64,000 nucleotides of DNA from Thalassolituus sp034111725 (GCF_034111725.1 NZ_JAWUWR010000047.1:77207-141206), one strand, 5' to 3'. Shown: positions 52,207 through 61,217, counted from the first letter of the stretch. The notes: a model not told the origin generated them from the sequence alone. A program made the numbers and translations.

Positions 52207-53480
52207 GCGTTATTATTCCTCTCATTCTATTCTTGCTCGCCATAGCTGGTGCCCCGTTATTCACCGTCATTGCTGCAAGCGCGTTATGGGGCTTTTGGCA
52301 GAGTGATGTCGACCTGCAAGTTATGGCCGTAGAAATCTATCGCATTGCCGAAATGCCCGTGCTGATCGCTATTCCTCTGTTTACCTTTGCTGGTTATTTG
52401 CTCGGTGAAAGCCAAGCGCCTAAACGCCTCGTACGAATTACCGATGCATTTCTTGGTTGGATGCCTGGTGGCCTGGCCATCGTTGCTCTTGTAGCGTGCG
52501 CTATGTTTACAGCATTTACAGGAGCTTCAGGCGTGACCATAGTGGCACTGGGCGCATTGTTAGTACCGGCACTGAATAAAGCAGGCTACAAAGAGCAGTT
52601 CAATCTGGGTCTAGTAACCACATCCGGTAGTCTTGGATTGTTGTTCGCGCCGTCGTTACCTTTGATTCTGTATGGCGTCATTGCCCAGCAAATGGCTTTG
52701 GACACGCCTGTGAGTATTGATGATCTGTTTCTTGCGGGTCTTTTGCCTGGTCTGCTTATGCTTGTGGCACTATCGCTTTATAGCGCTTGGCAAGGTCGTC
52801 ATATTAAGAAAGAAGCTGCGCCTTTTGATGGCGCGGAAGCGTGGGCTGCAATCAAGGACAGCGCGTGGGAGATTCCTCTGCCTTTCGTCGTACTTGGAGG
52901 TATTTACGGTGGTTTCTTCGCCGTATCTGAAGCCGCTGCCATCACAGCGTTATACGTACTAATCGTCACTGTAGTGATTCGTCGCGAAATCAGTTTTAGT
53001 AATTTACCCGGCGTTATGCGCGACTCGATGAAACTCGTTGGCGCTATTTTACTGATATTAGGCGTATCCCTCGCATCCACTAACTACATGATTGATGCTG
53101 GGGTACCTGAGGCTATCTTTGGCTACATTCAGGCACACGTCAGTGACGGATTCACATTCCTATTACTGCTAACGGTATTCTTGCTAATCTTAGGAATGAT
53201 GCTGGACATCTTCTCAGCCATCGTCATTATGATTCCGATCATACTGCCGATCGCTGTACAGTATGGTATCCACCCAATCCATCTAGGGATTTTGTTCTTG
53301 GCGAATATGCAATTGGGATATTTCACACCGCCGGTAGGCATGAATTTATTTATTGCTAGCTTCCGCTTTAATAAACCAGTGATGACCCTATATAAAGCGA
53401 CGCTGCCCTTCTTCTTTATTCTATTAGCCACCGTCATCATCATCACCTATGTGCCTTGGCTAAGTATGGTTCTGCTATGA
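52203..53480 (+). CDS. TRAP transporter large permease (DctM)
   Basis: A 425-residue membrane protein with about 12 helices that drives sodium-coupled import. Family segments include AIPLFTFAGYLLGES near 60, FTAFTGASGVTIVALGALLVPAL near 102-124, and LGILFLANMQLGYFTPPVGMNLF near 360-382. Last gene of the TatT-DctPQM operon; a terminator follows about 150 bases downstream. Confidence 0.95.
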   Translation: MSVIIPLILFLLAIAGAPLFTVIAASALWGFWQSDVDLQVMAVEIYRIAEMPVLIAIPLFTFAGYLLGESQAPKRLVRITDAFLGWMPGGLAIVALVACAMFTAFTGASGVTIVALGALLVPALNKAGYKEQFNLGLVTTSGSLGLLFAPSLPLILYGVIAQQMALDTPVSIDDLFLAGLLPGLLMLVALSLYSAWQGRHIKKEAAPFDGAEAWAAIKDSAWEIPLPFVVLGGIYGGFFAVSEAAAITALYVLIVTVVIRREISFSNLPGVMRDSMKLVGAILLILGVSLASTNYMIDAGVPEAIFGYIQAHVSDGFTFLLLLTVFLLILGMMLDIFSAIVIMIPIILPIAVQYGIHPIHLGILFLANMQLGYFTPPVGMNLFIASFRFNKPVMTLYKATLPFFFILLATVIIITYVPWLSMVLL

Positions 53481-53632
53481 CCATAAACATCGCTTTAAAT
53501 ACTCACTTATGCATGACCAATCTTTACAGCTCTCTGCCCAAACTTACGCAGGACGGGAGTAGATTATCAGGTATTGGCTTAGGCCATCTTCATGATCGTT
53601 GCGCAAGGATGTGCACCCAGTCCTGCTGCTTT

Positions 53633-53659
53633 GCGGGCCCCCAACGGCCCGCTCTTTTT
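53633..53659 (+). terminator. Intrinsic terminator after the TRAP operon
   Basis: GCGGGCC (53633-53639), 6-base loop, GGCCCGC (53646-53652), then TCTTTTT. It lies about 150 bases after dctM and just before the esterase gene start. Confidence 0.85.
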
Positions 53660-53677
53660 CCTACTCGGTAATTTCAT

Positions 53678-54559
53678 ATGCCCTCCTTTTTAGCACGGGC
53701 GACTCGCCTATTTGTAAACCAAGTGGTGAAACGCCAGTTAGGACCCAAAGTATCCATTGCCTCCCAGCGCAAACGGTTAGATGCATTACAGCGCGTTATT
53801 CCAATGCCGAATGGTGTTAAGGAAGAAGAGTGCCGCTTAGCTAATATTCCAGCACGTAGCTACACACCTGCGATGGACAGCGGCGCAATTCTCTATTTAC
53901 ACGGCGGAGCCTATACCATTGGCTCACCGGTTAGTCACAGAGAACTCGTTGCACGGATATCACGAGAGACAGAATACAAAGGCTATTTAATCGATTATCG
54001 CTTAGCACCTGAGTCATTATTCCCTGCTGCGGTAGAAGATGCCCTAGAGGCATATATAGCGTTGCTAGCAGAGCATCAAAACATCGTTGTTATAGGTGAC
54101 TCCGCGGGTGGAGGTCTCACCCTTGCTCTTATGCAGGCAATTCGCGCTGGCGAATACGCCGAGCCTAGTGCGTTAGTCTTACTATCACCTTGGGCGGACT
54201 TAACTTGCAGCGGCAACAGCATTGAACGTTGCGCCAACATAGATCCGATGCTTAGCGTCGAGTGGTTGCGAACGTCGGCAAAAATATATGCTGGCGATCA
54301 GTCACTAAGCCACCCACAAATATCCCCGCTTTTCAGCGATTTTAAAGAATATCCGCGAACACTAATTCAAGTCGGTACCGACGAGATACTGCTTGATGAC
54401 GCCCGTCGGGTTGCCTATGCAATCAAGCAGGCTGGGAATGAAGTGGTTTTACAGGAATTTGCCGATATGTGGCATGTATTCCAAATTCACGGCAGCTACA
54501 TGCCTGAATCGCGCGGTGCGATACGAGCAATAGCCAATTTCCTAAAGGCTGAGAAATAA
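53678..54559 (+). CDS. Alpha/beta-hydrolase, HSL-type esterase
   Basis: A 293-residue esterase of the hormone-sensitive-lipase (family IV) type. The oxyanion motif HGGAY is near 72, the nucleophile elbow GDSAGGG is near 146, the acid lies in GTDEILLDD and the His in DMWHVFQIH. No signal peptide, so intracellular. A short-chain ester substrate is likely; the natural one is unknown. Preceded by a terminator and followed by a bidirectional terminator, so monocistronic. Confidence 0.88.
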   Translation: MPSFLARATRLFVNQVVKRQLGPKVSIASQRKRLDALQRVIPMPNGVKEEECRLANIPARSYTPAMDSGAILYLHGGAYTIGSPVSHRELVARISRETEYKGYLIDYRLAPESLFPAAVEDALEAYIALLAEHQNIVVIGDSAGGGLTLALMQAIRAGEYAEPSALVLLSPWADLTCSGNSIERCANIDPMLSVEWLRTSAKIYAGDQSLSHPQISPLFSDFKEYPRTLIQVGTDEILLDDARRVAYAIKQAGNEVVLQEFADMWHVFQIHGSYMPESRGAIRAIANFLKAEK

Positions 54560-54623
54560 TCTTGCGCCCGTGAGGCTTAGGCCTCAACGGCACCGTGCTC
54601 TGATTATTAGCGAGCGCCCATAA

Positions 54624-54653
54624 AAAAACCCGCGATTTTCATCGCGGGTTTTT
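54624..54653. terminator. Bidirectional terminator at the end of the alpha operon
   Basis: AAAAACCCGCGAT (54624-54636), 4-base loop, ATCGCGGGTTTTT (54641-54653): a perfect 13-bp arm pair, with A and T tails serving both the esterase gene and rplQ. Confidence 0.95.
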
Positions 54654-54680
54654 CGCATCAGTAAACTGACACTAACTAAC

Positions 54681-55076
54681 TTAGTCTTCAGTAACTACGT
54701 CGTCAGCTGCAGTAGCAACTGGACGATCTACTAATTCAACATAAGCCATTGGGGCGTTATCACCCGCACGGAAGCCACATTTCAAAATACGAATGTAGCC
54801 ACCTGGACGAGCTTGGTAACGAGGACCCAAGTCAGTGAACAACTTACCAACTACTTCTTTGCTACGAGTACGAGCAAAGGCCAAACGGCGGTTAGCAACT
54901 GAGTCCACTTTTGCAAGTGTGATCAGCGGCTCAGCTACACGACGCAGCTCTTTTGCCTTTGGCAGAGTAGTCTTGATGATTTCATGTTCGAACAAGCTCA
55001 CCGCCATGTTTTTGAACATAGCTTGACGGTGTGCGCTTGTACGATTGAAGTGACGACCACTTTTACGATGACGCAT
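54681..55076 (-). CDS. rplQ: 50S ribosomal protein L17
   Basis: 131 residues, starting MRHRKSGRHFNRTSAHRQAMF as in all bacterial L17. Last gene of the alpha operon, 32 bases after rpoA. The C-terminal tail is slightly extended and acidic. Confidence 0.98.
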   Translation of the reverse strand: MRHRKSGRHFNRTSAHRQAMFKNMAVSLFEHEIIKTTLPKAKELRRVAEPLITLAKVDSVANRRLAFARTRSKEVVGKLFTDLGPRYQARPGGYIRILKCGFRAGDNAPMAYVELVDRPVATAADDVVTED

Positions 55077-55108
55077 GGTTTAATTCCTTAACTAACTGAA
55101 CGAACCGC

Positions 55109-56110
55109 TTACGCTAGCACTTTGTCGTCGTTCCGGAGGCTGGCAGGTGGCCAGTTTTCCAGATGCATACCCAACGACAGGCCGCGTGACGCAAGAACGT
55201 CTTTAATTTCAGTCAGAGACTTTTTACCTAAGTTAGGAGTCTTCAACAGCTCAACTTCAGTGCGCTGAATCAGATCACCGATGTAGTAAATATTTTCTGC
55301 TTTCAGACAGTTAGCAGAGCGAACGGTCAACTCTAAGTCATCCACTGGACGAAGTAGGATCGGATCGATCTCTTCTTCTTCGCGAATCTGCTCTACGACT
55401 TCGTCGTTTTCTAGATTTACGAAAATTGCTAACTGCTGTTGCAAGATAGTCGCGGAACGACGGATCGCTTCTTCTGGATCAATTGTGCCATTGGTCTCAA
55501 GATCAATGACCAGCTTATCCAAGTCAGTGCGTTGTTCTACACGAGCGCTATCTACGCTGTATGAAACACGTTTAACTGGGCTGTAAGTAGCATCAAGCTG
55601 CAATTTACCAATCGCCTTAGTCTCTTCATCGTTTTGGTTACGAGCTTCAACAGTTTCGTAGCCGCGACCAGAAGATACCTTCAGGCTCATTTTCAGTTCA
55701 GTGCCTTCGCCCAAATGAGCTAAAACATGACCTGGGTTTGCAATCTCAACACCGTGATCCAGTTGAATGTCGGCAGCTGTCACTACGCCAGGACCAACTT
55801 TGGTCAGGCTTAGAGAAGCTTCGTCACGTTCATGCAATTTGACCGCAACACCTTTGAGGTTCAGTAGGATCTCAATCACATCTTCCTGAACACCATCAAT
55901 CGCGCTGTACTCATGCAAAACGCCATCGATCTCGCATTCGACGATCGCTGCGCCTGGCATAGAAGACAGCAGGATACGACGCAATGCATTGCCCAGAGTG
56001 TGACCAAAACCGCGTTCTAGCGGCTCAAGTGTTACCTTGGCATGGGTATTGTTTACTTCGTCCACCTGGATGTGACGAGGTGTCAAAAATTCATTAACTG
56101 CACGCTGCAT
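55109..56110 (-). CDS. rpoA: RNA polymerase alpha subunit
   Basis: 333 residues. The N-terminal dimerisation domain includes LEPLERGFGHTLGNALRRILLSS, and the C-terminal DNA- and activator-binding domain includes LLKTPNLGKKSLTEIKDVLASRGLSLGM. Normal length, in the standard place between rpsD and rplQ. Confidence 0.98.
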   Translation of the reverse strand: MQRAVNEFLTPRHIQVDEVNNTHAKVTLEPLERGFGHTLGNALRRILLSSMPGAAIVECEIDGVLHEYSAIDGVQEDVIEILLNLKGVAVKLHERDEASLSLTKVGPGVVTAADIQLDHGVEIANPGHVLAHLGEGTELKMSLKVSSGRGYETVEARNQNDEETKAIGKLQLDATYSPVKRVSYSVDSARVEQRTDLDKLVIDLETNGTIDPEEAIRRSATILQQQLAIFVNLENDEVVEQIREEEEIDPILLRPVDDLELTVRSANCLKAENIYYIGDLIQRTEVELLKTPNLGKKSLTEIKDVLASRGLSLGMHLENWPPASLRNDDKVLA

Positions 56111-56132
56111 AGCTGCCCCTTAATTTCCTCTA

Positions 56133-56753
56133 TTATTTAGAGTAAAGTTCCACGATCAGGTTTTCGTTGATCTCAGCAGAGAGATCAGCGCGCTCAGGAA
56201 CTGATTTATAAGTTCCTTCCATCTTGCCCGCATTGACATCAATCCATGCGCAATCGGCACGTTGTGATGACAACTGAAGAGCAGTTTTAATGCGATCCTG
56301 AGTTTTGGATTTTTCGCGAATCGCTACTACATCGCCTGTCTTAACTTGGTAAGACGGGATATTTACAGTTTGACCGTTCACAACGATAGATTTGTGAGAG
56401 ACAAGCTGACGTGCTTCCGCACGAGTCGAGCCGAAGCCCATACGATATACGACGTTATCCAAACGCCCTTCCAACAATTGCAACAAGTTCTCACCAGTCG
56501 CGCCTTTACGGCGTGCGGCTTCTTTGTAGTAACTGCGGAACTGCTTTTCTAGGATACCGTACAGGCGACGCACTTTTTGCTTTTCGCGTAACTGTAGACC
56601 GTAGTCTGACAGACGACCGCGACCAGCACCGTGTACACCTGGTTTGGTTTCCATCTTACATTTTGTGTCTAGTGAGCGAACACCGCTTTTTAGGAACAAA
56701 TCAGTTCCTTCACGACGTGCTAGCTTACACTTAGGACCAATATAACGTGCCAT
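56133..56753 (-). CDS. rpsD: 30S ribosomal protein S4
   Basis: 206 residues, starting MARYIGPKCKLARREG, with the S4 RNA-binding domain near 95-155 (LDNVVYRMGFGSTRAEARQLVSH). In E. coli S4 represses the alpha operon by binding the leader before rpsM; a structured region occupies the same place here (57618-57680). Confidence 0.98.
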   Translation of the reverse strand: MARYIGPKCKLARREGTDLFLKSGVRSLDTKCKMETKPGVHGAGRGRLSDYGLQLREKQKVRRLYGILEKQFRSYYKEAARRKGATGENLLQLLEGRLDNVVYRMGFGSTRAEARQLVSHKSIVVNGQTVNIPSYQVKTGDVVAIREKSKTQDRIKTALQLSSQRADCAWIDVNAGKMEGTYKSVPERADLSAEINENLIVELYSK

Positions 56754-56765
56754 TTCTCAGCCTCC

Positions 56766-57155
56766 TTATACGCGACGCTTCTTAGGTGGACGACAGCCGT
56801 TATGTGGAATCGGCGTCACATCAGTGATGTTAGCGATTTTGTATCCACATGCGTTCAAAGCACGAACGGCAGACTCACGACCAGGACCCGGACCTTTAAC
56901 TTCCACGTCCAGATTCTTGAGGCCGTACTCTTTGGCGGCTTCCCCAGCGCGCTCCGCAGCAACCTGAGCTGCGAAAGGAGTGCTCTTACGAGAACCACGG
57001 AAACCAGAACCACCGGCGGTAGCCCATGACAGAGCGTTACCTTGACGATCGGTAATGGTTACGATGGTGTTGTTAAAAGAGGCGTGTATATGGGCGATGC
57101 CGTCCACTACCGTCTTTTTAACCTTCTTCTTTGGTGATCTATTTGGCTTAGCCAT
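56766..57155 (-). CDS. rpsK: 30S ribosomal protein S11
   Basis: 129 residues with GIAHIHASFNNTIVTITD and the C-terminal DVTPIPHNGCRPPKKRRV signature. It follows rpsM after a 76-base gap that holds a hairpin with a T run. Confidence 0.98.
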   Translation of the reverse strand: MAKPNRSPKKKVKKTVVDGIAHIHASFNNTIVTITDRQGNALSWATAGGSGFRGSRKSTPFAAQVAAERAGEAAKEYGLKNLDVEVKGPGPGRESAVRALNACGYKIANITDVTPIPHNGCRPPKKRRV

Positions 57156-57215
57156 TTTTAAATCCTGCTTTTAATATCAACACTGCAACAAGTCGAATGC
57201 AGCTACACTAAAAAC

Positions 57216-57246
57216 CCGATCGTAAGTAAAATTACTTACGAATCGG
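57216..57246 (-). other. Terminator-like hairpin between rpsM and rpsK
   Basis: Arms CGTAAGTAA (57221-57229) and TTACTTACG (57232-57240), extended by CCGAT/ATCGG with one bulge. It includes the rpsM stop codon. On the minus strand a GGGTTTTT stretch follows, giving the form of a weak intrinsic terminator or processing site inside the operon. Confidence 0.6.
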
Positions 57247-57588
57247 TTTGCGCGGACCTTTACGGGTACGGGCATTTGTTTTAGTACGCTGACCGCGAAG
57301 TGGCAGGCTACGACGGTGACGGATGCCTCGAAAGGAACCCATATCCATCAAACGTTTGATGCTCATCTGGACTTCACGACGCAGATCGCCTTCAACCGTG
57401 TATTTTGCTACTTCGTTACGAACAACATCCAACAACTCTTCGCTCAAATCACCAATCTTGGTGCTCTCAGCAATGCCAGTACTGGCACAGATTTGCTGGG
57501 CAGACGTCTTACCAATGCCATAGACATAGGTCAGAGAGATAACTGCATGCTTGTTGTCAGGAATGTTGACACCGGCAATACGGGCCAT
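57232..57588 (-). CDS. rpsM: 30S ribosomal protein S13
   Basis: 118 residues, starting MARIAGVNIPDNKHAVISLTY, with the HRRSLPLRGQRTKTNARTRKG C-terminal signature. First gene of the alpha operon proper after rpmJ. Confidence 0.98.
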   Translation of the reverse strand: MARIAGVNIPDNKHAVISLTYVYGIGKTSAQQICASTGIAESTKIGDLSEELLDVVRNEVAKYTVEGDLRREVQMSIKRLMDMGSFRGIRHRRSLPLRGQRTKTNARTRKGPRKPIRK

Positions 57589-57617
57589 GTCTAACTCCGT
57601 TACACTTACTTAATGAA

Positions 57618-57680
57618 AGGGCCGCGAATAATACAGATAACATGATCAGAAATCAAGTTATCTGAATCGCGACCCGGCCT
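57618..57680 (-). promoter_or_regulatory. Structured leader of the alpha operon, possible S4-binding site
   Basis: The 103-base gap between rpmJ and rpsM contains an 8-bp stem (CAGATAAC at 57634-57641 with GTTATCTG at 57657-57664) nested in further pairing (GCGA with TCGC, GGCC with GGCC). E. coli uses a pseudoknot in this position for S4 autorepression. Position and structure suggest an equivalent; a pseudoknot was not verified. Confidence 0.45.
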
Positions 57681-57691
57681 TGTCAGAAGAA

Positions 57692-57805
57692 TTAACCCTG
57701 ACGTTGTTTGTGCTTAGGATCTGTACAGATCACTCGCACGCTACCGTTACGGCGAATTACTTTGCATTCACGGCAGATTTTTTTAACAGACGCACGTACT
57801 TTCAT
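57692..57805 (-). CDS. rpmJ: 50S ribosomal protein L36
   Basis: 37 residues starting MKVRASVKKICRECK. Cys11, Cys14, Cys27 and His32 form the zinc site, so this is the zinc-binding form. It lies 20 bases after secY, as in most gammaproteobacteria. Confidence 0.97.
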   Translation of the reverse strand: MKVRASVKKICRECKVIRRNGSVRVICTDPKHKQRQG

Positions 57806-57825
57806 GACGGTCTCCTAAATCTGAC

Positions 57826-59148
57826 TCAGCGTGCTGAGCCAAAATTCTTAAGATTTGATTTCTTCATCAGTGAATCGTACTGGCTCGACATCAAGTGCGA
57901 TTGCACCTGCGCCATAAAGTCCATAACGACAACCACAACGATCAACAATGACGTTCCACCAAAATAGAAAGGAACATCTGCAGCCACTACCAAGAACTGA
58001 GGTAACAGACACACAGCGGCAATATACAGAGAACCGAACAGTGTCAAACGACCTAGTACGCTATCAATGTAATTGGCTGTTTGAATTCCTGGACGAATCC
58101 CTGGAATAAACGCGCCTGACTTCTTCAAGTTCTCTGCAACATCACGAGGGTTGAACATCAACGCCGTGTAGAAGTAGCAGAAGAAGATAATTCCAGCTGC
58201 AAACAGAACAATATAAAGCGGCTGACTAGGAGCCAACGCATTACTGAACTTCTGCAACCATTCCATGCCTTCGCCTTGACCAAACCATTGACCCAAAGAC
58301 GCAGGGAACAAAAGTAAGCTTGAGGCAAAGATCGCCGGGATAACCCCAGCCATATTCAGTTTAAGCGGCAGATGACTGGTCTGGGCCTGAAATACTTGAC
58401 GGCCTTGCTGGCGCTTGGCGTAGTTGATTGTGATACGACGCTGACCGCGTTCTACGAACACGATAAAGCCGATCACAGCAACCGCAAGAGCAGCAATCAC
58501 CAGTAACAACAGGATATTCAAGTCGCCCTGACGGGCAGACTCAAACGCCTGACCAATAGCACTTGGCAAGCCTGCAACAATACCAGCAAAAATCAGAATC
58601 GAGATGCCGTTACCAATACCACGTTCGGTAACTTGCTCTCCTAGCCACATCATGAACACAGCACCTGCCACGAATGACGGTACGGCCGTGATGTAGAAAT
58701 CCAATCCAGCTGAGAAAGTAACACCCTGACTCGCCAAGCCGGCGGAAACGCCAAATGCTTGAACGGTTGCCAGTAATACGGTGCCATAGCGGGTGTACTG
58801 AGTAATCTTACGACGCCCAGACTCACCCTCTTTCTTTAATTGCTCAAGCTGAGGCGTCACTGCCGTCAACAATTGCATGATAATCGACGCAGAAATGTAA
58901 GGCATGATGCCCAGCGCGAGAATACTCATACGCTCCAGTGCACCGCCGGAGAACATGTTGAACATTTCCAAGATAGTACCTTGGTTCTGTTCAAACAGGC
59001 GCGCCAATGCGTCTGGATTAATGCCTGGTACCGGTATATGGGTACCCACACGATATACAACAATTGCCAGCAGGACGAATCGGATGCGAGCCCAAAGCTC
59101 GCTTAATCCGGATTGCATGCCCTGTGGTAGTGAGCCTTGCCTAGCCAT
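57826..59148 (-). CDS. secY: Preprotein translocase subunit SecY
   Basis: 440 residues with ten membrane helices, forming the central channel of the Sec translocon. Landmarks are GTHIPVPGINP near 38-48, LGIMPYISASIIMQLL near 75-90 and ERGQRRITINYAKRQQGR near 232-250. The start shares one base with the rplO stop (TAATG). Confidence 0.98.
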   Translation of the reverse strand: MARQGSLPQGMQSGLSELWARIRFVLLAIVVYRVGTHIPVPGINPDALARLFEQNQGTILEMFNMFSGGALERMSILALGIMPYISASIIMQLLTAVTPQLEQLKKEGESGRRKITQYTRYGTVLLATVQAFGVSAGLASQGVTFSAGLDFYITAVPSFVAGAVFMMWLGEQVTERGIGNGISILIFAGIVAGLPSAIGQAFESARQGDLNILLLLVIAALAVAVIGFIVFVERGQRRITINYAKRQQGRQVFQAQTSHLPLKLNMAGVIPAIFASSLLLFPASLGQWFGQGEGMEWLQKFSNALAPSQPLYIVLFAAGIIFFCYFYTALMFNPRDVAENLKKSGAFIPGIRPGIQTANYIDSVLGRLTLFGSLYIAAVCLLPQFLVVAADVPFYFGGTSLLIVVVVVMDFMAQVQSHLMSSQYDSLMKKSNLKNFGSAR

Positions 59149-59582
59149 TAGTCTTCGACCTTTCCACCTGCTGCTTCAATAGCAGCTTTAGCGCCTTTAG
59201 TGACCTTTAAACCTTTAACGGTCACAGCTTTCTTAACTTCACCAGACAAGATCACGCGAGCAGATTTAATCTTCTCACCGATAACGTCTGCTGCTTTAAG
59301 AGCTGCTAAATCAACCACATCACCTTCAACCAGTGCCAACTCGTTCAAACGAATCTCAGCAACATACTGTGCTTGACGAGAAACGAAACCGAATTTTGGC
59401 AAACGGCGATGAATAGGCATCTGACCGCCTTCGAAGCCTGGAGCCACTTTACCACCAGAACGCGATTTTTGACCTTTGTGACCACGACCACCAGTCTTAC
59501 CCAGACCAGAACCGATACCACGGCCTACACGCTTAGCAGCAGGTTTAGAACCAGGAGCTGGGCTCAATTCATTGAGACGCAT
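59148..59582 (-). CDS. rplO: 50S ribosomal protein L15
   Basis: 144 residues from the canonical start MRLNELSPAPGSK (ATG 59582, with GGGGAG upstream). The glycine/arginine-rich RVGRGIGSGLGKTGGRGHKGQ segment is diagnostic. Sits between rpmD and secY. Confidence 0.97.
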   Translation of the reverse strand: MRLNELSPAPGSKPAAKRVGRGIGSGLGKTGGRGHKGQKSRSGGKVAPGFEGGQMPIHRRLPKFGFVSRQAQYVAEIRLNELALVEGDVVDLAALKAADVIGEKIKSARVILSGEVKKAVTVKGLKVTKGAKAAIEAAGGKVED

Positions 59583-59583
59583 A

Positions 59584-59769
59584 TTACTCCCCTTCAACCT
59601 TAATCATGTATTGAACTTTGTTGATCATACCGCGTACAGATGGAGTATCTTCCAACTCAACGGTGTGACCAATGCGACGGAGACCCAAACCTTTCATGGT
59701 TTCACGATGCTTTGGCAACTTGCCAATAGTGCTTCGTATTTGGGTCACTTTTACGGTTTTATTAGCCAT
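59584..59769 (-). CDS. rpmD: 50S ribosomal protein L30
   Basis: 61 residues, with KVTQIRSTIGKLPKHRETMKGLGLRRIG, the L30 signature. Its stop is two bases before the rplO start. Confidence 0.97.
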   Translation of the reverse strand: MANKTVKVTQIRSTIGKLPKHRETMKGLGLRRIGHTVELEDTPSVRGMINKVQYMIKVEGE

Positions 59770-59775
59770 AACAGA

Positions 59776-60300
59776 TTACCCCAGGATGTCTTCAACAGAC
59801 TTGCCGCGCTTAGCTGCAACTTGTTCCGGAGACTTCATTTGCGCTAGACCATTAAAGGTTGCGCGAACGACGTTCACCGGGTTAGTTGAGCCGTAGCACT
59901 TAGCCAATACGTTTTTAACGCCGACCATTTCCAGAACAGCACGCATCGCACCACCGGCGATAATACCCGTACCTTCAGAAGCAGGCTGCATGTATACCTG
60001 AGCGCCAGAGTGACGGGCGCGTATAGGATACTGCAAAGTGTTACCGTCCAATTGTACGGTAACCATGTTGCGCTTAGCCTGTTCCATTGCTTTCTGGATA
60101 GCCAGTGGCACTTCGCGTGATTTACCACGACCGAAGCCCACACGACCATTGCCGTCGCCCACTACTGTCAAAGCGGTAAAGGCGAAAATACGACCACCTT
60201 TTACAACTTTGGCAACGCGGTTAACTTGTACCAGTTTTTCCTGGAGTTCGCTTTCGTTACGGTCGTTGTTACGATCGTTATTAAGTTAATTATTTGCCAT
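59776..60300 (-). CDS. rpsE: 30S ribosomal protein S5, with an in-frame TAA at codon 5
   Basis: The S5 frame runs from ATG 60300, which has an AAGGG site upstream, to 59776. Codons 1-4 read MANN and codon 5 (60288-60286) is TAA. The frame then continues without a break through LNNDRNNDRNESELQEKLVQ into the conserved S5 double-stranded RNA-binding domain (GGRIFAFTALTVVGDGNGR) and the C-terminal domain (CYGSTNPVNVVRATFNGL). Apart from the stop it would be a normal 174-residue S5. No ATG, GTG or TTG occurs between the stop and a TTG at 60171, which is too far inside the fold. A CTG at 60234-60232 has AGGA just upstream and could re-initiate. S5 is essential, so a sequencing error or unusual initiation must be considered. 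Confidence 0.9.
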
Positions 60301-60311
60301 GATCTTTACCC

Positions 60312-60662
60312 TTAGAATTCCAGGCCGCTTTCACGAGCCGCGTCAGCCAGAGCTTTAACACGACCATGGTATTTAAAACCAGAACGATCGAACGCTACTT
60401 TAGTGACGCCAGCGGCTTTCGCGCGCTCGGCAATCAGCTGGCCAACTTTAGTGGCAGCGTTAACATTACCAGTCAGTTCAGTACGCAGATCAGCTTCTAC
60501 AGTAGAAGCAGTAGCCAAGACGTTAGCGCCGTTGGCCGAGATGATCTGAGCATAGATGTGTCTGGGCGTACGGTATACGCACAGACGTACCGCGCTTTTC
60601 TCACGGATATTTATCCGTGTTTTCTGGGCGCGGCGTAAACGAGCTTTTTTCTTCTCATTCAT
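60312..60662 (-). CDS. rplR: 50S ribosomal protein L18
   Basis: 116 residues with RLCVYRTPRHIYAQII and the C-terminal FDRSGFKYHGRVKALADAARE signature. It lies 11 bases before rpsE and 10 after rplF. L18 helps bind 5S rRNA with L5. Confidence 0.98.
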   Translation of the reverse strand: MNEKKKARLRRAQKTRINIREKSAVRLCVYRTPRHIYAQIISANGANVLATASTVEADLRTELTGNVNAATKVGQLIAERAKAAGVTKVAFDRSGFKYHGRVKALADAARESGLEF

Positions 60663-60672
60663 GGCCTAGACC

Positions 60673-61206
60673 TTACTTTTTCTTGGCTTCTTTACGACGC
60701 ACGTTTTCATCAGCATAACGAACACCCTTGCCTTTATAAGGCTCTGGTGGACGATAGCCACGGATTTCAGCTGCTACTTGACCAACTTGCTGCTTATCAA
60801 CACCTTTGATAACCACTTCAGTTTGGCTAGGAGTCTCAGCAGTAACACCTGCTGGCAGCTCGTAGTCGACAGGGTGAGAGAAGCCCAGTGTTAAATTCAG
60901 AGTGTTGCCCGTGGTTTTTACACGATAACCAACACCTTGCAGGACCAACTTCTTCTCAAAACCTACGCTAACACCAGTAACCATATTGTTTACTAATGCG
61001 CGGAACGTACCAGCTAGAGCATTGCTCTGCTTGTCGTTTGATTTTGGAGCAAAAGTTAAAACGTTTTCTTCTTTCTGAATATTTACAGAAGAATGAACGT
61101 CCAACTCAAGTTGACCTTGCTTACCTTTAATCAAAATCTTCTCAGCAGCGACAGTTACTTCAACGCCAGCTGGGATTTGTACAGGAGCTTTTGCTACGCG
61201 AGACAT
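60673..61206 (-). CDS. rplF: 50S ribosomal protein L6
   Basis: 177 residues, starting MSRVAKAPVQIPAGVEV, ending with EIRGYRPPEPYKGKGVRYADE, the L6 signature. Normal length and place. Confidence 0.98.
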   Translation of the reverse strand: MSRVAKAPVQIPAGVEVTVAAEKILIKGKQGQLELDVHSSVNIQKEENVLTFAPKSNDKQSNALAGTFRALVNNMVTGVSVGFEKKLVLQGVGYRVKTTGNTLNLTLGFSHPVDYELPAGVTAETPSQTEVVIKGVDKQQVGQVAAEIRGYRPPEPYKGKGVRYADENVRRKEAKKK

Positions 61207-61217
61207 CGTTATTCCCC

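Noticed and set aside
53599..53820. 73-codon plus-strand frame across the TRAP terminator
   Set aside because: It runs through a clear terminator hairpin and into the esterase gene in another frame.
59776..60171. Calling rpsE as a 131-residue protein from TTG 60171
   Set aside because: This would remove the first strands of the S5 RNA-binding domain (GGRIFAFTA), whose coding sequence is intact upstream, so it cannot be the functional start.
60286..60288. Programmed readthrough or recoding at the rpsE TAA
   Set aside because: No known recoding signal is visible and TAA is the least leaky stop; error, mutation or re-initiation are simpler.
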